In this document: positions 35,755-44,082 of the stretch, piece after piece
Numbering within the stretch: the first letter of the stretch is position 1
Layout of the letters: the number at the start of each line of letters is the position of its first letter
Assembly: GCF_000421105.1 (NCBI RefSeq)
Contig: NZ_ATWF01000001.1
Span: forward strand, 778,930 to 842,929
DNA length: 64,000 bases
Origin: Limisalsivibrio acetivorans
GTDB lineage: Bacteria; Chrysiogenota; Deferribacteres; Deferribacterales; Geovibrionaceae
Reading direction: 5' to 3'
The notes under the pieces: generated by a model
Database searches by the model: none
What the model was told of the DNA's origin: nothing
The model's input: the letters and a program-made list of their open reading frames with translations, nothing else
Position numbers and translations under genes: made by a program

Positions 35755-36213
35755 ATGAGAATAATCAATTCCATCGCATTAATTTCACTCCTTTTCGTCA
35801 TGACAGCCTGCATAGGCACAACGGACTACGATGATGCGGACACCGAAAGCGGCACTACGAAGCTGAGCGATACTGCAAGCTTCCATGGAACCTATGAACT
35901 CGTGAGCGCCTTCGGTTACGATACTACCGTACTTGAAAGCGGCGGAAGAATGCACATAGATCTGGACAACGACACCATCGTTATGGATCTTCGCCTGAAC
36001 ACCGTAAGCTTCTATTACGACCAGACCAATAACTGGAATGTCGCCTACGACACCTTCAACAACTTCTACGCCGTCGGCAACCAAAATGTTACAAACAAGT
36101 ATGCCGTCATCGTTGATGATTACCATTTCGAGCTGGATTACAGGATCGATTACGGAAGCTACCCCTACGATTTCAACCTCGACTGGCAGAAGGTAAGTGA
36201 CGAACTGAAATGA
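35755..36213 (+). CDS. Small lipoprotein of unknown function
   Basis: The product has 152 residues from the ATG at 35755, which follows AGGAG; an upstream in-frame start lacks a ribosome site. The lipobox ends MTAC with C19. An acidic/Thr-rich linker and a beta-rich domain (about 45-150) with many Tyr/Asp residues follow, resembling lipocalin-like or similar small barrels, though no family is certain. It overlaps the cupin gene by ATGA, so the two are co-translated. Confidence 0.65.
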   Translation: MRIINSIALISLLFVMTACIGTTDYDDADTESGTTKLSDTASFHGTYELVSAFGYDTTVLESGGRMHIDLDNDTIVMDLRLNTVSFYYDQTNNWNVAYDTFNNFYAVGNQNVTNKYAVIVDDYHFELDYRIDYGSYPYDFNLDWQKVSDELK

Positions 36214-36566
36214 TGCGCAGGATAACACGTATAGGCGTGGACGAAGAGGGGAAATCATATTTCGAAGAGATAGACATACCCCTCAAGGACGGGGGCGATA
36301 TAGGCCTGCTGTCAGAGGCTTTTCCGGTGAAATCCATCATATTCCGACGCACGGAAAGCGATTACGACTACGACTGGCACAACGCTCCGAGGCGGCAGTT
36401 TATTATTATGCAAAAGGGTGGAGTGGAGATAACCGCCGGAAGCGGCGAAACACGAACCTTCACCACAGGGGATATTCTCCTTGTGGAGGACACCCACGGC
36501 GGGGGTCACATAAGCCGGGCAGTGAACAACGAACCAAGGGACTCGATTTTTGTAACCCTTGAATAA
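36210..36566 (+). CDS. Cupin-domain protein
   Basis: The 118-residue protein has a single beta-barrel: DWHNAPRRQFIIMQKGGVEI is cupin motif 1, with a shortened metal-site pattern, and GDILLVEDTHGGGH is motif 2. At least two histidines could bind a metal. It is the second gene after the small lipoprotein (4-base overlap). The enzyme or sensor role is not known. Confidence 0.75.
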   Translation: MMRRITRIGVDEEGKSYFEEIDIPLKDGGDIGLLSEAFPVKSIIFRRTESDYDYDWHNAPRRQFIIMQKGGVEITAGSGETRTFTTGDILLVEDTHGGGHISRAVNNEPRDSIFVTLE

Positions 36567-36919
36567 AAAGGCTGGACCCTCGACCCAAGAGAAGATCCGG
36601 CCCCTTTAAAGGAAGCTCTGATTATAAAATTCAGATAAATGATATAATGACCGCACAGCCGACAGCTGTAAAAAGTCCTAAACCATAGAATTGAGCCATA
36701 ATTTTCTCCCTGCCGGCGAATAGTAAATTCCCTGTAAGCAGTTTTTTTCGTCGACCAACTATCTCCGGTATACTCCTGTTGTCCAGGATTGCAAGCAATT
36801 TCCAATAGTTGATATTATGTTTTTTAATCGGCAGGCTTAAAAATACTGTATACAGCCGGTATATCACTATCAGTTCATATTTTTTGTGTACATTGGTGGA
36901 TGCTTCAGTGAGAATTTAT
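36567..36919 (-). other. Gene-poor gap of 353 bases
   Basis: The stretch is AT-rich in its right half. It contains a weak GGCTGGA/TCCGGCC hairpin just after the cupin gene and one very short plausible membrane peptide (36631-36699, minus). Two longer minus-strand frames overlap here but lack ribosome sites and protein-like composition. No RNA gene was recognised. Confidence 0.4.
36631..36699 (-). CDS. Possible 22-residue membrane peptide
   Basis: An ATG with a GGGAGA site 6 bases upstream begins a 22-codon frame. The product is almost entirely one hydrophobic helix (starting MAQFYGLGLF and ending VIISFI). The size and composition match small single-helix subunits such as those of ion pumps or oxidases, but no partner gene is adjacent. 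This is a tentative call. Confidence 0.25.
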   Translation of the reverse strand: MAQFYGLGLFTAVGCAVIISFI

Positions 36920-37576
36920 TCAGTGAGGCTTCACAATGTCAACTGTGGATGAATGAAAGAGATAGAAGATATAGGCAAAACTCTCTACTACTATACGTTT
37001 AAGTCCTGCCTCGGTTTTCCACCAGTTCGTCTCATCAAAGATGTCATTAGGCGCAGCGGCCATGGATATTGAAAGATCTGTATCCGCTTTATCCAGCACT
37101 TTTCTGAATGCGTACCGGGCTCTCATGGTATGATAATCGCTTGTAACTATAATAACACTCTTGTAGTCATGCTTTTCTGCATCACGAACAAGTTCCCAAG
37201 CCTCGTCAAAGGTGCTTGTGGCCTGTATCGTTGTATCGAGGAAACGAAAGGGAACACCCTCTCTCCTGAGAAGCTCGGCGACGAGGGTATTTTCATCCAT
37301 GACCATATCAGGATGGCGCTCCTTAACCCACTCAGGATACATAATATCGTTAACCCTTGTTAGCAGAACCCTCTCCCCGTAGCCCCGGCGATAGAGTTCC
37401 ATAGCTTTCTTTGTCCGGTTAAAGACACTTCCCCCCAGAATGAGCATCCTTTCACTCTTTTTCGGATTATCCACGATAAACATGGAGCCGTAAGCGGTGA
37501 GCATTCTGTCCGCATTCATGTATAAAAAAGCACCAAGGGCGATCAAAACCATTACGATATTCAAAGCTATACGCAT
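36920..37576 (-). CDS. YdcF/SanA/ElyC-type DUF218 protein
   Basis: The product has 218 residues. An N-terminal membrane anchor (about 4-20) is followed by the DUF218 fold: LILGGSVFNRTKKAMELYRRGY, the central DTTIQATSTFDEA motif and VTSDYHTMRARYAF. Members are linked to envelope integrity and vancomycin resistance (SanA/ElyC); the biochemical activity is not settled. It is monocistronic. Confidence 0.82.
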   Translation of the reverse strand: MRIALNIVMVLIALGAFLYMNADRMLTAYGSMFIVDNPKKSERMLILGGSVFNRTKKAMELYRRGYGERVLLTRVNDIMYPEWVKERHPDMVMDENTLVAELLRREGVPFRFLDTTIQATSTFDEAWELVRDAEKHDYKSVIIVTSDYHTMRARYAFRKVLDKADTDLSISMAAAPNDIFDETNWWKTEAGLKRIVVESFAYIFYLFHSSTVDIVKPH

Positions 37577-37712
37577 CGGAACTCCTCCTCTTATAAAGAA
37601 TAATACCTGGACCTAACTATTTCCACAGAAAGAATTTGTGGGCTGAGTCAATACAATCTTGCATTTTCATCCGCCCTTGGATATTCTTTTTCAGGCTTTC
37701 ATGGAGGTTCCT

Positions 37713-38180
37713 ATGAAAAACAGATTCGCAGTATTCCTAATACTGGCTTCACTCCTTATCTTTCTCGGAGGGTGCGCCACAGTTTCATCGGTTTTTGTGA
37801 ACAATCTGAGCGTCGACATAACGGATATCAAGGTAAACAAGGTAGACGGTTTCAAAGAGGTTGACCTTTCCGTGGGTATGTTCATCCGGAATGACAATAT
37901 GGTTCCCATCTATGTAACGGGGCTTACATATAACGCAGTAGTCGGCAAGTCGCTGGTAGCCACCGGCAAAAACTCCGACAGGGACAGCTTCATGATCGGT
38001 GCAAAGAGCGGCAAGCGGATCGTCTTCGATATGAAGGCACACCCGAAGAAGGCTGGGCAGGAGTTTCTTAAGGGCTTTATAACAAAGAACCTTGAGATGA
38101 AGGTCTATGGAAAGATTTTCGCCCACACAAAGATAGGCAAATTCACATTCAACTACTCGAAGACAAGGAAACTGGAATAA
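37713..38180 (+). CDS. LEA14/WHy-domain lipoprotein
   Basis: The product has 155 residues from the ATG at 37713, just after GGAGG. The lipobox is LGGC with C21. The remainder is one beta-sandwich domain with ITDIKVNKVDGFKEVDLSVGMFIRN and a (M)VPIYVTGLTY strand, typical of the water-stress/hypersensitive-response LEA14 group. Periplasmic or outer-membrane location is expected. It has its own terminator. Confidence 0.75.
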   Translation: MKNRFAVFLILASLLIFLGGCATVSSVFVNNLSVDITDIKVNKVDGFKEVDLSVGMFIRNDNMVPIYVTGLTYNAVVGKSLVATGKNSDRDSFMIGAKSGKRIVFDMKAHPKKAGQEFLKGFITKNLEMKVYGKIFAHTKIGKFTFNYSKTRKLE

Positions 38181-38182
38181 AA

Positions 38183-38213
38183 AAGGGGCTCAAAGGAGCC
38201 CCTTAACTTTTTT
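38183..38213 (+). terminator. Bidirectional terminator
   Basis: AAGGGGCTC and GAGCCCCTT form a 9-bp stem with a 4-base loop, with T-rich sequence on the plus side and A-rich on the other. It can serve both the lipoprotein gene and the convergent small motility-type gene. Confidence 0.88.
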
Positions 38214-38228
38214 CATAACTCTATATGC

Positions 38229-38435
38229 TCAGCCTTTGACATCGAGGATATTCCCCGTTCTGCCTCCGGTATTCTTAGGCATCTCCGCTGATTCCATAAG
38301 CTTCAAAACTGCCTCTCCCTGCTTTTCCGCAAGGTCAAGTGACTTCTTAGCCACCTCAACAGAGGCCTGCTGAGCATATTCTGCCTGTTTCATGCCGGTA
38401 AAAGTTCCGGCTAAACTGCTCAGATCCATTGGCAC
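38229..38435 (-). CDS. YjfB-family putative motility protein
   Basis: The 68-residue helical protein begins MPMDLSSLAGTFTGMKQAEY, continues with an Ala/Gln-rich helix and ends in a disordered tail with ILDVKG. The length and pattern match the small YjfB family found beside flagellar genes in several phyla. A GGAGGTG site lies just before the ATG. No flagellar genes are in the window. It precedes a metal-type ABC importer by position only. Confidence 0.6.
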   Translation of the reverse strand: MPMDLSSLAGTFTGMKQAEYAQQASVEVAKKSLDLAEKQGEAVLKLMESAEMPKNTGGRTGNILDVKG

Positions 38436-38504
38436 CTCCTTCGGAGCATTAAAGTTCCGCCTATCACGGCGTATCGTCCAAAAGGGTGAAAACTTTAGGG
38501 CAAA

Positions 38505-39263
38505 TCAGAGAATATTCACCATAACCCTGTGCCCGCATGTTTCGGCAAAACATACCTCCACACCGTAAACCTCTCTCACGAGTTCCTTTGTGAGGATATC
38601 AGGTGCTCCGGAGGCGGCAACCTCTCCATCTTTCAGGATCACGAGCTTAGATGCAGCTCTGAGGGCAAAGTTTATATCGTGGAGCACGGTGACAGCAATG
38701 ATGCCGGTCTCACGTGTCAGGTTGAGAACAGCATTCATAACAAGCACCTGATTACTTATATCCAGATGATTTATAGGCTCATCGAGGAGCAGAACCTCCG
38801 GCTCCTGCGCCAGTGCTCTGGCGAGGGCAACCTTTTGGAGCTCCCCGCCGCTCAGCTCATCGGTATACCGGAATGCAAGGGGCGCAAGCCCCAACCTATC
38901 CAAAACCTTCTCAGCCACCTCATGGTCGTGTTTTGTCATGCTTCCCCCGCTCATCCAAGGCTTTCTACCCACTAGAACGGCTTCATAGACGCTTACAGGG
39001 TTCTCATAGCTGCTCTGGGGCATGTATCCGAAAACCTTCGCCGCCTCCCTGCCGGGTATAGACGAAACATCACGTCCGCCAAGGCTTACAATGCCAGCAC
39101 TGGGCTTGAGCACACGGTTAATATTCTTAAGAAGCGTAGTCTTCCCCGAGCCGTTCGGACCGAGGACTGCAACGATCTCACCACGCTCCGCCTCAAAGCC
39201 GACACCCTTAAGAACCTTTTTTTCACTACTGTATGAGAACTCTATAGAATCCGCGCGAAGCAT
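38505..39263 (-). CDS. FecE/FhuC-type ABC transporter ATPase
   Basis: The product has 252 residues with Walker A GPNGSGKTTLL, the signature LSGGELQKVALARAL, Walker B EVLLLDEPINHLD and the H-loop TVLHD. It powers the import system formed with the next two genes. Its ATG overlaps the permease stop as TAATG. The subfamily handles iron siderophores, heme, cobalamin or, in the MolBCA branch, molybdate and tungstate; the sequence alone does not tell which. Confidence 0.92.
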   Translation of the reverse strand: MLRADSIEFSYSSEKKVLKGVGFEAERGEIVAVLGPNGSGKTTLLKNINRVLKPSAGIVSLGGRDVSSIPGREAAKVFGYMPQSSYENPVSVYEAVLVGRKPWMSGGSMTKHDHEVAEKVLDRLGLAPLAFRYTDELSGGELQKVALARALAQEPEVLLLDEPINHLDISNQVLVMNAVLNLTRETGIIAVTVLHDINFALRAASKLVILKDGEVAASGAPDILTKELVREVYGVEVCFAETCGHRVMVNIL

Positions 39264-40324
39264 TATCTCCCCTTCTTCATAAGGAGATAGATAAAAAGCG
39301 GCGCACCGGCAAAGGAGGTTACGATACCAACAGGAAGTATGGCGGGTGTCATAACCTTTCTTGCAAGCACATCTGCAAAGAGGAGCAGAACCGCACCGAA
39401 CATGGCGGAGTACGGGACAAGGAAACGATTGTCACCTTTGATAAAAACCTTAACTATATGAGGCGCCACAAGCCCGACGAAGCCGATAATCCCCACAAAG
39501 GCAGTCGTGGCGGCCACGAGGAGCGAGGCGGCGGCAAGACCTATGCACTTCATTGTGAACGTGTTTACCCCGAGGCTCCTTGCAACGTCATCCCCCCAGT
39601 TGTAGGCGTTGTAATTCCAGCTGGAGAGGAAGTAGTAAACAAGGGCAGGCACCAGTACACCGAGGAGGAGGAAGGCTTCGCCTGTTCGGAGTTTACCGAG
39701 ATCACCGAAGCTCCAGTGTACAGTGGCGGCGACCTCCGTATCGTTTGCGAAATACTGCAGAAGCATGGTCCCCGCACCGAAGAATGCACTGAGCGCAATA
39801 CCCGTTAAAACTATCGATTCCGGACGCATATTGAAATAGCCAGAGAGAACGAGTATGAGAAGTGTCGCTACCATGGCACCGCCGAAGGCACAGAGTGTGA
39901 CAACATAGGCGGAACCACCTGCGGCGCTCCCCGCTCCGAGTATAATAAAAGCAAAGGCCGCCCCGAACATGGAGCCCTGTGATATCCCTGTGGTGAAGGG
40001 TGATGCAAGAGGGTTGCGCAGAAGGTGCTGCATAGCAAGACCGGCAAGTCCAAGGGATGCACCAGACACCGCCGCACCGAAGGCTCTTGGCAGGCGTATA
40101 TTGTATATAATCCCCGCCATTCCCTCGTTTTCAATGCGTCCGAAAAGGGCTGAGACAACCTCCGGAAGGGGAATGGAATACGCCCCCACGGAGAGGGAAA
40201 GCATGAAGAAGAGAACAAACAGAGCGGCAAGGACAACACCGAAGAGCGTTCTGGCGGCGATCTGTTTTTTGTAGCCTTCGCTAAGGGTTATAGAGGGGTT
40301 ACCCTCCAAAACCGATTCCTTCAT
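39263..40324 (-). CDS. FecCD-type ABC transporter permease
   Basis: The protein has 353 residues starting MKESVLEGN after GGAGTTTAAGG, overlapping the binding-protein gene by 26 bases. About ten membrane helices are present with family motifs RLPRAFGAAVSGASLGLAGLA near residue 90 and GFVGLVAPHIVK near 280. It forms the dimeric channel in the inner membrane for the substrate delivered by the binding protein. A longer frame upstream has no ribosome site. Confidence 0.9.
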   Translation of the reverse strand: MKESVLEGNPSITLSEGYKKQIAARTLFGVVLAALFVLFFMLSLSVGAYSIPLPEVVSALFGRIENEGMAGIIYNIRLPRAFGAAVSGASLGLAGLAMQHLLRNPLASPFTTGISQGSMFGAAFAFIILGAGSAAGGSAYVVTLCAFGGAMVATLLILVLSGYFNMRPESIVLTGIALSAFFGAGTMLLQYFANDTEVAATVHWSFGDLGKLRTGEAFLLLGVLVPALVYYFLSSWNYNAYNWGDDVARSLGVNTFTMKCIGLAAASLLVAATTAFVGIIGFVGLVAPHIVKVFIKGDNRFLVPYSAMFGAVLLLFADVLARKVMTPAILPVGIVTSFAGAPLFIYLLMKKGR

Positions 40325-41393
40325 CCTTAAACTCCATACGCTTGAAAACGGGCAGGGCACGCCTTATATCATCAAAAACATCTTTGCCATAGAGAAAGTT
40401 GTACACCTCGTCCCCTTTGACGAAGGGGTCGATATCTTCGAAGCGGTCAGGATAGAGCACTTTACCCATGAAATATGCATCGGCATAAACACTTCCGATG
40501 TTTGAATTGTAATAGTTGTAGGGCATAACCGTGTAGATGCTACCCTTCTGTACAGCGGGAAGCGTACGGAAGAAGTCCCTGTTCCTTATATAGTCCTTTT
40601 TTATGTTGCCGAGGCTCATGAGGTCTATGAAGAGGAAGTCGGGATTCCAGACGATAATCTGCTCCCTGTCCACTTCAAGGTGCCCGCTTTCAAGGTGCCC
40701 GCTCCTGTTAGCTCTATCAGCCACATTCACTGCATTTATCATATCGAGCGCAGGGTAGCCCGCCTCGGTACTGTTTATATCCCTAGCACCCTGGAAGGCT
40801 ATACCCCCGACATAGGCGGAATATCGCTCCTGCAAATCGGCTGTGCGGCTGTTGAGGTCCTCCTCAAGCTTTTTGAGATAGGCCTCGATGGCATCCGCCC
40901 TCCCCTCTTTACCTGTGATTCTGCCAATGAGCCTCAGTGAATCGAAGGCTCTGTCACGAAATACCCCCAGCTTGCCGTAGGAGAGCAGAACAACCGGTAT
41001 GCCTGTGGAGGACGTTATCTTGTCAGCGTTTCTGCCGCTTAGTCCGATGGCGAAGATAACATCCACACCGCTCATGGCGAGCTTTTCTGCATATGGCATC
41101 TTGCCGGGACCCCCTTGGGAAATCTCTGGGAGTCCGGCTATATAGTCTGCATATGCAACGGCGTATGGCCGCATCGGTATATTGAGCCTGTCGTGCTCGT
41201 AATTCTCAGTTGCCTTAACCATGTCCATAAGACCCATCATGGCAAGCATACGCAGTGCACCCGGCCCTATGGCTGTGATGTTTTTCACATCATCCTTAAT
41301 CTCAACCTGTCTTCCGCTCATATCCTTAATAGTCTGGGCATAAGCGGCGTTTACACTGAACATCAATGTCAGAAAAAGTATCAGAATCCTCAT
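40299..41393 (-). CDS. Periplasmic binding protein for a FecBCD-type importer
   Basis: The product has 364 residues from the ATG at 41393, preceded by AGGTGA; the frame extends upstream but without signal peptide logic. The signal peptide (1-19, ending AYAQ) is followed by IKDMSGRQVEI, typical of iron-complex/BtuF-like binding proteins, and a two-lobed fold with a long helix. The first gene of the importer operon, it is preceded by a 28-base palindrome. Substrate candidates are iron chelates, heme, B12 or molybdate; the proximity of the nif island makes molybdate worth testing but does not prove it. Confidence 0.85.
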   Translation of the reverse strand: MRILILFLTLMFSVNAAYAQTIKDMSGRQVEIKDDVKNITAIGPGALRMLAMMGLMDMVKATENYEHDRLNIPMRPYAVAYADYIAGLPEISQGGPGKMPYAEKLAMSGVDVIFAIGLSGRNADKITSSTGIPVVLLSYGKLGVFRDRAFDSLRLIGRITGKEGRADAIEAYLKKLEEDLNSRTADLQERYSAYVGGIAFQGARDINSTEAGYPALDMINAVNVADRANRSGHLESGHLEVDREQIIVWNPDFLFIDLMSLGNIKKDYIRNRDFFRTLPAVQKGSIYTVMPYNYYNSNIGSVYADAYFMGKVLYPDRFEDIDPFVKGDEVYNFLYGKDVFDDIRRALPVFKRMEFKDEGIGFGG

Positions 41394-41403
41394 GTCATCA
41401 CCT

Positions 41404-41431
41404 GTAACACGAAATATTATATTCGTATTAC
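41404..41431. promoter_or_regulatory. Palindromic operator candidate before the ABC importer
   Basis: Arms GTAACACGAA and TTCGTATTAC (one mismatch) are separated by 8 AT-rich bases, 11 bases before the binding-protein ATG. The position suggests a repressor site controlling metal or oxyanion uptake. The regulator is not identified. Confidence 0.5.
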
Positions 41432-41470
41432 ACCATAGAAAATCCGGGTATGCAAGTTGATTATTGATTA

Positions 41471-41505
41471 AAAAGAAGGGGGTCTGCCGGACGGCATAGA
41501 CCCCC
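41471..41505 (-). terminator. Terminator of the nifB-amt operon
   Basis: GGGGGTCT and AGACCCCC pair as an 8-bp stem, with an inner GCCG/CGGC helix. On the minus strand TTCTTTTT follows. It lies 13 bases after the amt-mcp stop. Confidence 0.88.
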
Positions 41506-41517
41506 TGTGGATTAATA

Positions 41518-43737
41518 TTATACAAGCATTTTTTCGGGGGAACAGACATTCCCCACGTTGAAGTATTTTACACTCTGGACGAGATCGGAAACCTCGTTTA
41601 TAAGCTTCTCCGAAACATTCTTAATGTGAGTCGCACTGTCTGCAACCTCACCGCCGAGCCCGGCCTGTGTCTCAAATATACTGCTCACATTCTCTGCGGA
41701 TACACGGACACTGCTCACCGCCTCTCCAAGGTTTCGCAGTGACTCGGATACCTTCTCCGTCTTTTCGATACTCTTCTCCGTAATTCCGGCTGTGTTTTCG
41801 ACAGAATCGATGAAGTCGTTGGACTCATTAAGGAGTTCGCTCAGAACGGAGTCTATCTCTGCGGAGAATTCATCCGATTTTTCCGCAAGTTTGCGAACCT
41901 CATCGGCAACAACGGCAAAACCTCTCCCAGCCTCACCCGCCCTTGCGGCCTCGATGGAGGCATTGAGAGCGAGCAGGTTTGTCTGCTCAGAGATCATACG
42001 TATATTCCCCACAAGTTCACTGATTCCACCAAGGGAGCTTCGCAGGGACTCAACCCTTCCTGTAACGGCGGAAAGGCTTTTGTAAATCTCCTGAACACCC
42101 TGAACGGTGGCTTCGATATCCTCACTCCCTTCGGTGAAGATTCGTTCCATGGTTTCCCTTGCGCTGGTAAGTTCGGGGATTGTGTCCTCCATCGCCCTTT
42201 GGTTCATCCCCTCCATTTCGGTGCTCGCCCTTTCAAGGCCCTGCACATCATCACCGAGGTCTCCGGAGACCTCCTCAATAACGCCAATCGCATTAAGGGT
42301 TTTCTCAACTATGGCACGAAGGCAGACAACCATGTTGGCAAGGGCGTTGGTGAGCAGATCCTGCTCCCCTTTGGGTAAAACCTCCGGCGTCAGATCCCCT
42401 TTGGATACACCGTCCATTACCGTTATCTTATCCTGAAGCTCATCAAGGAGGTCGTTGAAGCATCTCGCAACCTCCCCCGCTTCGGTTCCTGTCTCCACCT
42501 CCACCCTTTTGGTTAGGTCTCCGTCACCGATGATCGAACGTATAGTATCAACGGTGCTGAACCAGGACATCTTTGCGCCGTGCTCTGCTATATTAAGCCC
42601 AATCTCTTCATCATCGGGTTTAACACGAAGGAGATCGGTGAACTTAAGGGTTAGAAAGAGTGGTACGGCAAGCCCTGCGGACCATACAAAACACGATGCC
42701 ACACCGATAAACTGAGTAGTAAGGGATACATCTGCGGCGAAGATTCCAACGGCAAGGGTGCCCCATGCACCGCAGAACCCGTGGACAGGTACAGCACCCA
42801 CAGGGTCATCGATATGGGCAAGGATAAGCGCACGCTCGCTGAGGAAAACAACTATTCCGGCGATAATCCCTATGACAACAGCCTCCCAAGGCACAACGTT
42901 GGCACAGCCTGCTGTTATACCCACAAGTCCGCCGAGGATACCGTTAAGCATCTTGTCAACGAGAACCTTCTTCGTCACGAGAAGGGAAAGTATAAATGAG
43001 CCCGCTCCACCGGCAGCGGCGGAAAGCATCGTGTTAAGTATAATAAGTGGCACGCTGCCGTCTCCGGTGAGCGTACTTCCGCCGTTGAAACCGAACCAGC
43101 CGAACCAGAGTATAAATGTACCAAGGGTGGTAAGCGTAAGGTTATAGTGCGGTATCTCGGAGGGTTCACCCTTTTCGTTAAACCTTCCAATCCTCGGCCC
43201 GAGGATAAACGCCCCCACAAGGCCTATCCAGCCTCCAACGGAATGGACAACAGTGGAACCTGCAAAATCCACGAACCCCATCTTTGCAAGCCATCCATCG
43301 CCGTTCCAGACCCAGTGGCCGAAAACAGGATATATGGCGGCTGTTATCACAACAGATGCAAAGGCATAGCCTATGAACTTCATACGCTCCGCCACTGCAC
43401 CGGACACAATGGTAGCCGCTGTACCTGCAAATACCAGTTGAAATATAAAGAATGCATAATCTTCAGAGGAACTAAAGCCTTCTAGGAAATACCCGGTCAC
43501 ACCGGAGAAGCCTCCGGCACTCTCGCCGAACATCAGAGCAAAGCCAACAATCCAGAATGACAGTGTTGCAGCCACAAAATCTGTGGTGTTCTTCATTGCA
43601 ATGTTTATAGAGTTTTTGGCTCTTACATACCCTGTCTCGAGCAGTGTAAAGCCTGCCTGCATAAAGAAAACCATGGATGCCGCTATGAGTACCCATATGG
43701 TATTCAGATTTGCCTGAACAGATTGAATCTCGTTCAT
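41518..43737 (-). CDS. Ammonium transporter-chemoreceptor fusion (Amt + HAMP-like + MCP signalling domain)
   Basis: The product has 739 residues from the ATG at 43737 (GGGAGAG upstream; an earlier in-frame codon is weaker). Residues 1-370 are a complete Amt/MEP channel: about eleven helices, [17 protein letters not shown], and the twin pore histidines H165 (STVVHSVGG) and H319 ([11 protein letters not shown]). Residues about 390-480 form two HAMP-like segments (GDGDLTKRV and KGDLTPEVL). Residues about 490-725 are a methyl-accepting coiled coil with the conserved tip [18 protein letters not shown] and [13 protein letters not shown]. It would report ammonium binding or flux to CheA/CheW. It is transcribed after nifB and a TOBE gene; no glnK/glnB is adjacent, unlike ordinary amtB. 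Confidence 0.93.
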   Translation of the reverse strand: MNEIQSVQANLNTIWVLIAASMVFFMQAGFTLLETGYVRAKNSINIAMKNTTDFVAATLSFWIVGFALMFGESAGGFSGVTGYFLEGFSSSEDYAFFIFQLVFAGTAATIVSGAVAERMKFIGYAFASVVITAAIYPVFGHWVWNGDGWLAKMGFVDFAGSTVVHSVGGWIGLVGAFILGPRIGRFNEKGEPSEIPHYNLTLTTLGTFILWFGWFGFNGGSTLTGDGSVPLIILNTMLSAAAGGAGSFILSLLVTKKVLVDKMLNGILGGLVGITAGCANVVPWEAVVIGIIAGIVVFLSERALILAHIDDPVGAVPVHGFCGAWGTLAVGIFAADVSLTTQFIGVASCFVWSAGLAVPLFLTLKFTDLLRVKPDDEEIGLNIAEHGAKMSWFSTVDTIRSIIGDGDLTKRVEVETGTEAGEVARCFNDLLDELQDKITVMDGVSKGDLTPEVLPKGEQDLLTNALANMVVCLRAIVEKTLNAIGVIEEVSGDLGDDVQGLERASTEMEGMNQRAMEDTIPELTSARETMERIFTEGSEDIEATVQGVQEIYKSLSAVTGRVESLRSSLGGISELVGNIRMISEQTNLLALNASIEAARAGEAGRGFAVVADEVRKLAEKSDEFSAEIDSVLSELLNESNDFIDSVENTAGITEKSIEKTEKVSESLRNLGEAVSSVRVSAENVSSIFETQAGLGGEVADSATHIKNVSEKLINEVSDLVQSVKYFNVGNVCSPEKMLV

Positions 43738-43797
43738 TTCACTCTCCCGCAAAGTGATTTCAGCCCATAGACCCTCCCTGACTTACGGACCTGTACA

Positions 43798-44082
43798 TTA
43801 GAGCACCAGATCGAAACCGAGTGCCGGGTTGTCTCTCTTCATCCTCGTAAAGAATTCCTTCGCATCCCTGAAGAAGTAAACATCCCTCCCTGCAATCATG
43901 CAGAAAGCCTCTCTGTTCTGTTCAATACCCGATTTAAGCGCCTCACTGGAGGGCATCAGCGCACTAAGCACCCTTTTGCCCGATTGCAGCGTTACGCTGG
44001 TGGTGGATCTTCCTATATCGAGATCGGTGATAACACCTTTTAACAGTCTAGTTTTGTGTCCGTTGATAATCTGATCATTCAT
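43798..44082 (-). CDS. TOBE/Mop-like small protein in the nifB operon
   Basis: The 94-residue protein contains a segment LLKGVITDLDIGRSTTSVTLQ followed by a second-half motif EAFCMIAGRDVYFF, the pattern of a single TOBE (molybdate/tungstate-binding Mop) domain, with a C-terminal helix. Its ATG overlaps the nifB stop by 4 bases. Stored or delivered molybdate for FeMo-cofactor synthesis is the obvious guess. Similarity to Mop is moderate, so another small beta-barrel is possible. Confidence 0.6.
   Translation of the reverse strand: MNDQIINGHKTRLLKGVITDLDIGRSTTSVTLQSGKRVLSALMPSSEALKSGIEQNREAFCMIAGRDVYFFRDAKEFFTRMKRDNPALGFDLVL

Noticed and set aside
36506-36867. Two overlapping minus-strand frames of 78 and 99 codons
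   Set aside because: No ribosome sites, mixed composition, and one overlaps the cupin gene. Only the short internal hydrophobic frame looks plausible.
41394-41460. Cobalamin riboswitch before the BtuF-like gene
   Set aside because: The leader is too short and has no B12-box; a palindrome is seen instead.
43738-43797. A sigma-54 promoter directly before amt-mcp
   Set aside because: GG and GC elements are present but about 13 bases apart, which does not fit the fixed 10-base spacing. Transcription from the nifB promoter is simpler.
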